Source of the DNA: a bacterium | Lineage (GTDB): Bacteria; Pseudomonadota; Gammaproteobacteria; Pseudomonadales; Moraxellaceae | Length of the DNA stretch: 64,000 bases | Assembly: GCA_029945725.1 (NCBI GenBank) | Contig: JAQSDB010000002.1 | Coordinates: 1 to 64,000 of the forward strand | Reading direction: 5' to 3' | In this document: positions 52,643 to 60,507 of the stretch, piece by piece | Layout of the letters: every line of letters starts with the position of its first letter | Numbering within the stretch: the first letter of the stretch is position 1 | Position numbers and translations under genes: made by a program | Notes under the pieces: generated by a model | What the model saw: the letters and a program-made list of their open reading frames with translations, nothing else | The model's database searches: none | What the model was told of the DNA's origin: nothing

Positions 52643-53899
52643 TCAGGGAGGGATCGTGCAATCGTTTGGTTCCTTGCCTAGAACAAAACGATTGCGCCCG
52701 GCAGCCCTGCCGGCGATCAGGGCGCCAGCAATGATCAGCGCAAATAAAACCCCGAGCGCATTCCAGTTGCCGGTGGCCTCATGCACCACTCCGACCAGCA
52801 AGGGCCCCAGCGATGCAACGCTGTAGCCGATGCCCTGCACCATGCCTGAGAGCCGTGCTGCAGTGACGGCATCCGGTGAGCGCAGCACGATAAAGGCCAG
52901 CGCCATGCCGAAGCCGCCGCCCTGGCCCAGACCCAGAATCACGACCCACCACCACAGCGTGGTCACCGGCGCGAACAGGCAACCCATGAGGCCGCTGAAG
53001 GTCAGCAGCAGCATGGCCATGGCCATGGCGCTTTGGTCGCGCTGGCGCGAGGCCAGCCAGGGAGCCGCGAGCGATGACAGTACCTGCATCATGACCGAGA
53101 CGGAAAGATACAGCCCTGAAAGCAGAGGGGTGACGCCGCGATCCTGCAGGATCGCTGGAAGCCAGCCAAACACGCAGTAGGCCAGTGCAGACTGCAGCCC
53201 CATGAACAGGGTCACCTGCCATGCCAGCCGGTCATGCCACAGCGAGGCATCGGCATGAGCCGTGGCCACGAGGTGCGTTGTGGCGTGCCGTTGCTGTGGC
53301 CACCAGACCAGCGCCGCGATGAGGGCAGGCAGGGCCCAGAAGGCCAGCGCAGGTCGCCAGTCGTAGAAAAAGTCACGCAGCGGAACCGTCAGGCCAGCCG
53401 CTGCGGCAGCGCCGGTGCAAAGCGCCATGGAGTAGATGCCGGTGACCATGCCGGCTTTTTCCGGAAAGTCACGTTTCACCATGCCGGGCAACAGCACGCC
53501 GATGATGCCGATAGCGGCGCCCGCGACGAGGGTGCCGGCAAAAAGCCCGGACGCTCCGCCCAGCGAACGCAGCACGATGCCGGCTGCCAGCAGCAGAAGC
53601 ACGCCCAGTACGGTTTTTTCACTGCCAAAGCGCTGTGCCAGTCGCGGCGCCAGCGGGGCAAACAGGCCGAGACATAAAATCGGCAGGGTGGTGAGCAGGC
53701 CGGCGGTGCTGGCCGAGAGTCCCATGGCGCCCTGCACGGCCCGCAGCAGCGGCGCCAGGCTGGTCAGTGCCGGCCGCAGATTGAGGGCCACCAGGATCAG
53801 GGCGAACAGCAGCCACCGCTGGGGCCGGGCGGATGCCTTGGCCGCAGTGCGAGGCCGGGTGTTATTGGCAGGGCTGTACGGTGCTTGTGGCGTGTTCAT
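52643..53899 (-). CDS. CynX/NimT-type MFS transporter
   Basis: The 418-residue protein has 12 predicted membrane helices after a Ser/Thr/Pro-rich N-terminus of about 25 residues. The first helix ends LVALNLRPALTSLAPLL, and the next reads TAGLLTTLPILCLGLFAPL. Both are characteristic of the cyanate/nitroimidazole branch (CynX, NimT, YeaN). Substrate is not deducible. No cyanase gene lies nearby, so cyanate is unlikely to be the main substrate. It lies upstream of the yfeH-like gene with 76 bases between, so co-transcription is possible. Confidence 0.82.
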   Translation of the reverse strand: MNTPQAPYSPANNTRPRTAAKASARPQRWLLFALILVALNLRPALTSLAPLLRAVQGAMGLSASTAGLLTTLPILCLGLFAPLAPRLAQRFGSEKTVLGVLLLLAAGIVLRSLGGASGLFAGTLVAGAAIGIIGVLLPGMVKRDFPEKAGMVTGIYSMALCTGAAAAAGLTVPLRDFFYDWRPALAFWALPALIAALVWWPQQRHATTHLVATAHADASLWHDRLAWQVTLFMGLQSALAYCVFGWLPAILQDRGVTPLLSGLYLSVSVMMQVLSSLAAPWLASRQRDQSAMAMAMLLLTFSGLMGCLFAPVTTLWWWVVILGLGQGGGFGMALAFIVLRSPDAVTAARLSGMVQGIGYSVASLGPLLVGVVHEATGNWNALGVLFALIIAGALIAGRAAGRNRFVLGKEPNDCTIPP

Positions 53900-54058
53900 G
53901 GAGGCTGGTGTGGTAAGTGGAGGCTTACTCTGCCGTGACTTCTGCTTGAAAAAAAGCCGTTTGGCGTTGCCTGGCCCGAGGGAGTGCCGTAAAGTCCGGC
54001 ACCTTATTTTCAGTTATCCTTCTGTCATACCTGTTAGCCGTTAGCGGATTAAAGAACC

Positions 54059-54394
54059 ATGAGCATTGATCTGAACCACCTGTCCATTCGGGAACTGGAA
54101 GTCCTGATCGAGAGCGCCAATGCGCTGATCGAAACCAAGCGTGCTGAAGCGCGCGTGAACGCCAAGGCCGAAATCGAGAAGATCGCGGCGGATGCCGGCG
54201 TCAGTGTCGAGGAGCTGCTGGGCCTCGGCACGGGCAAGGCGAAGAAGGCTGGTGGCGTGAAAAAACCGGTGGCGGACAAGTACCGCAACCCCAAGGATCA
54301 CACCCAGACCTGGTCCGGCCGTGGCAAGCGTCCGCGCTGGCTGCAGGAAATTCTGGACAAGGGCGGCAAGCTGGAAAACTTTCTGATCAAGTAA
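54059..54394 (+). CDS. H-NS family nucleoid-associated protein
   Basis: The 111-residue protein is an H-NS type gene silencer. Residues 1-50 form the coiled oligomerisation region (SIRELEVLIESANALIETK). A basic linker GKAKKAGGVKKP follows, and the C-terminal DNA-binding domain (about 75-111) has KYRNPKDHTQTWSGRGKRPRW. The GRGKRPR core replaces the classical QGR hook and fits the betaproteobacterial H-NS subgroup. Pseudomonas uses MvaT instead, so this is a taxonomic clue. A bidirectional terminator follows. Confidence 0.92.
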   Translation: MSIDLNHLSIRELEVLIESANALIETKRAEARVNAKAEIEKIAADAGVSVEELLGLGTGKAKKAGGVKKPVADKYRNPKDHTQTWSGRGKRPRWLQEILDKGGKLENFLIK

Positions 54395-54412
54395 TCGCCG
54401 CTTCAGTCTGTC

Positions 54413-54451
54413 ACATAAAAAAGGCCGCTCAATGAGCGGCCTTTTTTATGT
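54413..54451. terminator. Perfect bidirectional terminator between hns-like and DUF481 genes
   Basis: A 17-bp perfect stem (54413-54429 with 54435-54451) encloses CAATG. It has A6 and T6 runs and serves the two convergent genes. Confidence 0.93.
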
Positions 54452-54461
54452 TTGTGACGTT

Positions 54462-55208
54462 TCAGAAATGAAAGTTGATGGCGGTGACATAGCGGGTGTC
54501 GTCAGGCTTTATGCCGAGCGGGGCATTACCGTCGTATTCATACTTTGCCCCCACCTTGAGATCAAGCTGCGTCGCGAGCTTGACCAGTACGGCGGCTTCG
54601 GCCGACAACAGATAATCAGATCCCTTTTCAAAGCTGGGCTGGTAGTAAATATTGAAGAGACCGCGCACCTGCTCGTTGATCTGGCGCTTGTAGGCGACAT
54701 AGCTGTTCAGTCGCGAGTAGTGATCATCATGACCCGCCTGGTTTTCCCATTCATGCAGCACGCCTATGCCGGCATACACGGCACGTACATTGGGCGTGTA
54801 ATCCAGGGTGAAGCGCATGCCGGCACCGAGCTGGGTGCGTGAATCCAGAGTCTGGAAATCATCCTGCTTGCCATCAATAAAGGCTTCGGCGGCAAGGCCG
54901 CGCTGGAATTCGTCGATAAAGCCTGCATGCGCCCAGCTGTTGTTTTCGATTTCCTGACTGCCGGCCTTGGCGCGGCTGTGCTCGACCAGTACGAACATGT
55001 CGGTTTCACGTGCACGGTAGTTGATGCGGCCGCCGACGGTGTAGTCCTGGCGTTCGGTATTGCCGCTGCGGCCATCAAGGGCTGCACGGACATTGCCATT
55101 GGCGCCCTGCTCCGGGGTGTTGATGGTTTCTGTCTCGATGCTTTGAAACGCAAGGGCCGTTACCGGCAGCGCCAGGGTAAGGCAGAGTACAAAACGTGAA
55201 AAAGCCAT
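54462..55208 (-). CDS. DUF481 outer-membrane beta-barrel protein
   Basis: The 248-residue protein has a signal peptide of about 20 residues (MAFSRFVLCLTLALP, cut after ALA). The mature part is rich in alternating beta-strand pattern (DYTVGGRINYRARETDMFVL, YVAYKRQINEQVRGLFN). It ends YVTAINFHF with a terminal Phe, the usual outer-membrane insertion signal. The pattern fits DUF481, the family of E. coli YdiY. Function is unknown. The gene stands alone, convergent with the H-NS gene. Confidence 0.8.
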   Translation of the reverse strand: MAFSRFVLCLTLALPVTALAFQSIETETINTPEQGANGNVRAALDGRSGNTERQDYTVGGRINYRARETDMFVLVEHSRAKAGSQEIENNSWAHAGFIDEFQRGLAAEAFIDGKQDDFQTLDSRTQLGAGMRFTLDYTPNVRAVYAGIGVLHEWENQAGHDDHYSRLNSYVAYKRQINEQVRGLFNIYYQPSFEKGSDYLLSAEAAVLVKLATQLDLKVGAKYEYDGNAPLGIKPDDTRYVTAINFHF

Positions 55209-55405
55209 GGATCAGTAATCTCCTCAGGATTGGTGAAGGTAGCACGTGGCCCGGGCTCGCCTTTTAAGACCGCTGGCATTATAAAGAAGCGCGGCCGGCA
55301 GCGAGGCACTTATTTGTACTCCTGCTGATCAAGAGCTGATGAAAACCTTCAGGGGTTTTCTGAAAAAGCCACCGCCAGGCCGTTTTCTTTTGTTTCGAGG
55401 CTCCG

Positions 55406-56167
55406 ATGACTGACGCTGTAGGGCGTGAGGTAAAAGCCGCTGCGCTGACCCCTTACTTTATCCTGGGACTTTTCCTGCTGGTGCTGGCATTGCTGGTGCG
55501 TGCGCCGGCCAGCCTTTTGCAAAAAGCCCTGCCTGCCAGCCTGCCGCTGACGGTCAGTGCCTGGGGCGGCAGCGTGTGGAATGGCCAGGCCGCATTCAGT
55601 CTTGCGCAAGACGCGGGTTATTTGCACTGGACGCTGCAGCCCCGGCGTTTACTGGCGGGTCGCCTCGCGGCTGACGTGCAGGCGCAGGGGGCGGTTGACC
55701 TGTCCGGTACGCTGGAGCTGGGGCGTCAGGCTTTCCGCGTGGAGGGCCTGCGTGGAGAACTGCCTTCGGCCTTGTTGCGCTCACTGTTGCCTCCCGGCTG
55801 GGAGTTGCCCGGTAATGTTCGTGCCGAAGCGCTGACCGTGGCGCGTGATGGCCGCCGCGCGGGGGCGTGGACCGCCGCGAGCGGACAGTTGCTGTGGGCC
55901 GGCGGCCCCATGCAGTACAACATGAACGGTCAGCCGCAGGGCGCGACATTGCCGCCACTGGTGGTGAATCTGCGTCTGGACGGTGATGCACTGGTGCTGA
56001 CGCTGAGTGAAAAGGCCGGCAATCTGGGGCTTGCTACCGTGCATCTCGGCGCCGGTGGCCAGGTTGAAACACAGCTGCGCGAACGCTTGCTGCATTATTC
56101 ACCGGGATACCATGGCAGTGGCGCTGCCCCTGATGCCGTGGTGGTGACGAGCCGGCAGGTGCTTTAG
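55406..56167 (+). CDS. gspN: Type II secretion system protein N
   Basis: The 253-residue protein has one N-terminal membrane helix (about 15-37) and a periplasmic domain with the GspN pattern ALPASLPLTVSAWGGSVWNG near residue 45 and LHWTLQPRRLLAGRLAADV near residue 72. GspN is an accessory inner-membrane protein of type II secretion, and its exact role is poorly defined. gspC follows after about 150 bases and gspD after that, which confirms the assignment. Confidence 0.88.
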   Translation: MTDAVGREVKAAALTPYFILGLFLLVLALLVRAPASLLQKALPASLPLTVSAWGGSVWNGQAAFSLAQDAGYLHWTLQPRRLLAGRLAADVQAQGAVDLSGTLELGRQAFRVEGLRGELPSALLRSLLPPGWELPGNVRAEALTVARDGRRAGAWTAASGQLLWAGGPMQYNMNGQPQGATLPPLVVNLRLDGDALVLTLSEKAGNLGLATVHLGAGGQVETQLRERLLHYSPGYHGSGAAPDAVVVTSRQVL

Positions 56168-56318
56168 GCATTCCTGTCATGTCTTGTTGCGGCCGTCTGC
56201 CGGTCATTCAGGACGAATCATATGGCGTGATTCGGGATGCGCAGATACGTAAATCGTCATCGGCGATGATGACCTGCTGTGGCATCATCGCGAAAAAACA
56301 TGAACAGCGTGGAGAGTG

Positions 56319-57170
56319 GTGTTGACAGTTTCGGGGGGCATGGCAGGACAGACGCAGCTGGTGGCGATTGCCGGCAGGGTCGTGCGCGTTGCCGCCGTTG
56401 CGTGGATGGCATGGGTGCTGGCAGGACTGGCCTGGCTCGCCAGTGGCCATAGCGGTGTGCCTTTGCCGGCACCGAAGATTGTGCGTCGGGCGGCACCGGC
56501 GGTCGATGTGTCGCGTCTGGCGGGCCTGAATCTGTTCGGCCAGCCGCCGGTGGCGACCGCCAGGGGCGAAGCGGCCAGTGCGCCGGATACCAGTTTGCAA
56601 TTGCGCCTGACCGGCGTTCTCGTTAACAGCGATGCATCCCGATCCAGTGCCATCGTGGCCGAGCGTAATAATCCCGCGGCTGCGGCCAGGGTTTACCGCC
56701 TCAATGACGCCTTGCCGGGTGGCGCCACGCTGGCGGAAGTCTATGACGATCGCATCCTGATCAAGCGCGGTGATGGTGCCGGTGAAGTGCTGCGCTTTGA
56801 AAAGACCGGTTTGCTGGACGGTGGAACGCCTCCTGTGGCCGGCATCCCGGCGGGCAGTGAGGGCGGTGCCGGCGTGCGCAGCATGCTCGACAATGCCGTG
56901 CAGGCCATGGCCACGGCCCCTGAACAGTTCCTGCAGCAGATGGGATTGAAGCGCAGCTCGGCGGGCTATGAAATTACGGCAGATACGCCGGAGAATCTGC
57001 GCAATGCGGCGGGCCTGCAGGCCGGTGATCATCTTCTCAGTATTAATGGTCGGCGACTGGGTGATCCCGCGCGTGATCGTGATGTGTTGGCAACGCTGAA
57101 AAGCAGTGGTGCGGCCAAGGTGGAAATCCAGCGCGGCGGCCAGATTGTGACTCTTGAACGGAAATTCTAA
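56319..57170 (+). CDS. gspC: Type II secretion system protein C
   Basis: GspC links the inner-membrane platform to the secretin and helps select substrates. The protein has about 283 residues: one membrane helix (about 22-42), the homology region (about 60-145, starting VSRLAGLNLFGQPP) that binds the GspD N0 domain, and a C-terminal PDZ domain (about 195-283) with LQAGDHLLSINGRRL. The start is unclear. GTG at 56316 and 56319 and TTG at 56322 all follow a GGAG at 56311, and an ATG lies at 56340. gspD starts three bases after the stop. Confidence 0.9.
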   Translation: MLTVSGGMAGQTQLVAIAGRVVRVAAVAWMAWVLAGLAWLASGHSGVPLPAPKIVRRAAPAVDVSRLAGLNLFGQPPVATARGEAASAPDTSLQLRLTGVLVNSDASRSSAIVAERNNPAAAARVYRLNDALPGGATLAEVYDDRILIKRGDGAGEVLRFEKTGLLDGGTPPVAGIPAGSEGGAGVRSMLDNAVQAMATAPEQFLQQMGLKRSSAGYEITADTPENLRNAAGLQAGDHLLSINGRRLGDPARDRDVLATLKSSGAAKVEIQRGGQIVTLERKF

Positions 57171-57173
57171 GCA

Positions 57174-59285
57174 ATGCCTTGTGTACGGAAAAGCAGCGTC
57201 ATGAAATCGCGCGACCTGAAAACCAGTGTCCTGAAATCCTGTGCGGTACTGGGCCTTTTACTGGTGTTTTCCCTGCCGGCTCACGCCGCCAGGGCCAAGA
57301 CCTGGAAGGTCAATCTCAAGGATGCCGATATCACTGCGCTGGTGAGTGAAGTTGCCGAAGTGACCGGAAAGAACTTCATTGTTGATCCGCGCGTGAAAGG
57401 CACCATCACGGTGATTTCCAGCAAGTCATTGAGCTCCAGTGAGCTCTACGAGCTGTTTCTCGGTGTGCTCAGTGTGAACGGTTTTGCCGCCGTGCCCGGC
57501 CAGAATGCGATCAAGATTGTGCCGGATGTGAATGCCAAGCAGTTTGCGGTGCCGGTTGATGTGAATTTCAGCCAGAAAGGCGATGCGCTGGTGACGCGGG
57601 TGATCCAGCTCGATAACACCAATGCGGTTGATCTGGTGCCGGTACTGCGTCCGATGATGCCGCAATTTGCCCATCTGGCCGCCGTTCCCAGTGCCAACTC
57701 GCTGGTGATCTCGGATCATGCCAACAATATTGAAGTGATCGCCAGACTGGTGGCGCAGCTCGATGGCACCGATGGTGATGGTGGTGAAGTCGAGGTGCTG
57801 GTGCTCAAGGAGTCGCGCGTCGATGACGTCGTCGCCATGCTGGAAAGCCTGACCAGTATCAGCGGTGCCGGTGCGGGCAGCGGTGGTGGTGGCAAGGAAG
57901 GCAAGCAGTTCAACCGTGTCCGTGTGGTCGCGGATGCCCGCAGCAATCGTCTTCTGCTCAAGGGCGATGCGGCAGGGCGCAAGCGTCTGCGCGAGCTCAT
58001 CACCACACTGGATACGCCCAGTGAACGTCTGGGCGGCGTCAGGGTGTTCCGGCTCAAGCATGCTTCTGCCAAACAGGTGGCCGAGGTATTGCGGGGGCTG
58101 GTGACGGGCGACAGCAGTTCGCGCAGTGGCAGCTCTCCGATCATGCCGGCGTCCGGTGCAGCAGCATCGGCCACCAGTTCCAGTCCAACCTCTGTCAATG
58201 CCAATGGCGTCAGCCTGATTGCCGACGATTCGCTGAATGCGCTCGTCGTGCGTGCCGATCCTGCCATGATGAAAGAAGTCGCCAGTGTCATCGATCAACT
58301 GGACCAGCGTCGCTCACAGGTGCTGATCCAGGCGGCGATCGTCGAAGTCTCGGGCGACAACGCCAAGCAGCTCGGTGTGCAGTGGGCGGCGGGCGATGCC
58401 ACCAAGGGCGTGGGCCTGATCAACTTCTCCACGGCAGGTGCCAGCATTGCCAGTATTGCCGTGGCAGCGGCGGCGAGTAACCCGGCCGCCGTGACGATCG
58501 GTGATGGCGCCAGTATCGGTATCGGCAAAACCGGAACCGACAGCAACGGCGACAAGACTTTTTATGGTGCCCTGATTCAGGCGCTGTCCACGGTGAGCAA
58601 TGCCAACCTGCTGTCCACACCCAGCATCATGACCCTGGATAATCAGGAAGCCAAAATCGTGGTCGGCCAGAATGTGCCCTTCATTACCGGCACCAGTACC
58701 AGTTCCAGCTCCACGACGGCCAATCCCTTCCAGACCATCGAGCGTCAGGATGTGGGCATTACGCTGAAAGTGATTCCGCATATTGGCGAGGGCGGCACCA
58801 TGCGCCTGGAAATCGAGCAGGAAGTGTCGGCGGTACTGCCGAGCACGAGTGGCATCAAGTCGGCCGACCTCATCACCAGCAAGCGTTCCATCAAAACCGT
58901 GGTGCTTGCCGACGATGGCCAGACCATCGTGCTGGGAGGCCTGATCCAGGACGACTATAAAAAGATCATCAGCAAGGTTCCCCTCTTGGGCGACATCCCG
59001 CTTCTCGGTTATCTTTTCCGCTCGACCAGCGAGAGCAAGACCAAGCAGAATCTGCTGGTTTTCCTGCAGCCGACGCTGCTGCGTGACAGTTCAAGCACGG
59101 TTGCGCTGAGCCAGCGTCAGTACGATGCCATGCGCACGCTGGATATGTCGGTCAGCAAGAAGGGTACAATTTCCCGTCTCCCCGAAAGGGTGGAGGCAAT
59201 TTATCAGGGCTACCAGCCGCCGGTAACACCCGCGGCACCGGTGCCTGTGCCGGATGCCAAGACAGCGACGCCGGTCAGCCCCTGA
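57174..59285 (+). CDS. gspD: Type II secretion system secretin
   Basis: GspD forms the outer-membrane channel of type II secretion. The protein has 703 residues from the ATG at 57174. The ATG at 57201 also fits, because the signal peptide (LGLLLVFSLPAHA) starts after it. The N0 domain (about 45-115) begins WKVNLKDADITALVSEVAEV. Repeated N1-N3 domains follow, with a Gly/Ser-rich loop in each of N2 and N3. The secretin core (about 395-645) ends PLLGDIPLLGYLFRS and LLVFLQPTLLRD. The C-terminal tail of about 50 residues is Pro/Ala-rich. The rest of the secretion operon (E to M) is not in this window. Confidence 0.95.
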   Translation: MPCVRKSSVMKSRDLKTSVLKSCAVLGLLLVFSLPAHAARAKTWKVNLKDADITALVSEVAEVTGKNFIVDPRVKGTITVISSKSLSSSELYELFLGVLSVNGFAAVPGQNAIKIVPDVNAKQFAVPVDVNFSQKGDALVTRVIQLDNTNAVDLVPVLRPMMPQFAHLAAVPSANSLVISDHANNIEVIARLVAQLDGTDGDGGEVEVLVLKESRVDDVVAMLESLTSISGAGAGSGGGGKEGKQFNRVRVVADARSNRLLLKGDAAGRKRLRELITTLDTPSERLGGVRVFRLKHASAKQVAEVLRGLVTGDSSSRSGSSPIMPASGAAASATSSSPTSVNANGVSLIADDSLNALVVRADPAMMKEVASVIDQLDQRRSQVLIQAAIVEVSGDNAKQLGVQWAAGDATKGVGLINFSTAGASIASIAVAAAASNPAAVTIGDGASIGIGKTGTDSNGDKTFYGALIQALSTVSNANLLSTPSIMTLDNQEAKIVVGQNVPFITGTSTSSSSTTANPFQTIERQDVGITLKVIPHIGEGGTMRLEIEQEVSAVLPSTSGIKSADLITSKRSIKTVVLADDGQTIVLGGLIQDDYKKIISKVPLLGDIPLLGYLFRSTSESKTKQNLLVFLQPTLLRDSSSTVALSQRQYDAMRTLDMSVSKKGTISRLPERVEAIYQGYQPPVTPAAPVPVPDAKTATPVSP

Positions 59286-59325
59286 TGTTCAGTGTTATTT
59301 TTGAGACAAATGGAAGGTCGTCATC

Positions 59326-60270
59326 ATGCTGAAACTGCAATTCCTGGATAACCGCCAGCCTTCCATGTGGCTGGTTGATCAGCGTCTTTCCATCGGCCGC
59401 GATAAAACCAATTCGCTGGTGATCAACGATGAAGGCGTAAGCGTATTTCATGCCGAGCTGCGCCAGGAAGACGGCAAGCTGTATATCTGGGATTCCGGCA
59501 GTGTTAACGGCACCTTCCTCAATGGCGAGAAAATCACCGGCAAGCGCGAAGTGCATGCCGGTGATGTCATCCGCTTTCACCTGATTGATGTGCAGATTGT
59601 TGACCCCTCCAAGGGGCCGGCCGTGCTGCCGGCAGCAGTGAAGCGCGAAGTGGACAAGCCGGCGCAGCCGCAGTGGCAGATCAAGGCCATGACCGGCACC
59701 ACCTCCGGCAAGATGTATCTGGTTGATGGCACCAAGGTGATTGGCCGTGACCCTGGCTGCGACATCATGGTGACGGGTGCGCATGTGTCGCGCCGTCATG
59801 CCGAGCTGTCGCTGCGCAGTGGCCAGCTCTGGGTCAAGGATCTGGGGTCGTCGAACGGCTCGTTTGTGAATGGCAAGCGCAACGATGAAGTGGCGCTGAA
59901 GAACGGCGATGAAGTGAAGTTCGATGCCATGACCTTCAAGGTGGTCGGCCCGGCCGGCGCCGCAGCAGAAGAAAGCTTTGATGAAGCGGACATGACGCAG
60001 TTCCGCCCTGCGGTAGCGGCAAAACCCGTTGCACCGCCTCCGGCGCCTGCGCCAAAACCGGCGCCAGCCGCCGTGGCTGCGCCCCAGCCGGCACCGGCCC
60101 CTGTCATCCCCGCGCAGGCCCCTGTGGCTCCGCGGCAGGTTCCTGCTCCCGCTTCTGCTCCTGCTCCCGCAGCGGCTGCTCCCGCCAAAAGCGGTGGCGG
60201 ACTGGGTCCGCTGGTGCTGATTGTGCTGGTGGTGCTGGCGGCGGTTGCCGGATTCTTTATTTTCAAATAA
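59326..60270 (+). CDS. Tandem-FHA, tail-anchored protein
   Basis: The 314-residue protein has two FHA (phosphothreonine-reading) domains. The first (about 1-95) has GR at 24-25, SVFH at 39-42 and NGT at 61-63. It lacks the usual Arg of the SRxH motif. The second (about 118-207) is canonical, with GR at 140-141, SRRH at 155-158 and NGS at 177-179. A Pro/Ala-rich linker (about 230-290) leads to one C-terminal membrane helix (about 293-313) with almost nothing after it, so the FHA part faces the cytoplasm. Thr224 in FDEADMTQFRP resembles the phosphothreonine tails of GarA-like proteins. It follows gspD by 40 bases and ends at a terminator. Its partner kinase is not in this window. Confidence 0.88.
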   Translation: MLKLQFLDNRQPSMWLVDQRLSIGRDKTNSLVINDEGVSVFHAELRQEDGKLYIWDSGSVNGTFLNGEKITGKREVHAGDVIRFHLIDVQIVDPSKGPAVLPAAVKREVDKPAQPQWQIKAMTGTTSGKMYLVDGTKVIGRDPGCDIMVTGAHVSRRHAELSLRSGQLWVKDLGSSNGSFVNGKRNDEVALKNGDEVKFDAMTFKVVGPAGAAAEESFDEADMTQFRPAVAAKPVAPPPAPAPKPAPAAVAAPQPAPAPVIPAQAPVAPRQVPAPASAPAPAAAAPAKSGGGLGPLVLIVLVVLAAVAGFFIFK

Positions 60271-60291
60271 ACCGCAAAGAAATCCGCACCA

Positions 60292-60323
60292 TAAAAAACG
60301 GGGCCGCAAGGCCCCGTTTTTTA
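60292..60323. terminator. Terminator after the FHA gene
   Basis: TAAAAAACGGGGCC (60292-60305) pairs perfectly with GGCCCCGTTTTTTA (60310-60323) around GCAA, a stable tetraloop. It closes the gspN-gspC-gspD-FHA transcript. The 184 bases after it, before the lipoprotein stop, show no gene. Confidence 0.93.
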
Positions 60324-60507
60324 CATCAGCAAAGACTGACCTTCAGACTCCGGATGCGTATCCGGGATGAATATCGAGATGGCATCAGAGGGCTGACCGG
60401 AATGTCAGCCGGTTTTACTTCTGCACTGCATGAAAAAATCCCGCCAGCCCTCCGGTTGAAAGTGTGAGTGCCTTCAACCGTTATTGGAGCTGACTTAACC
60501 GCTTTTC

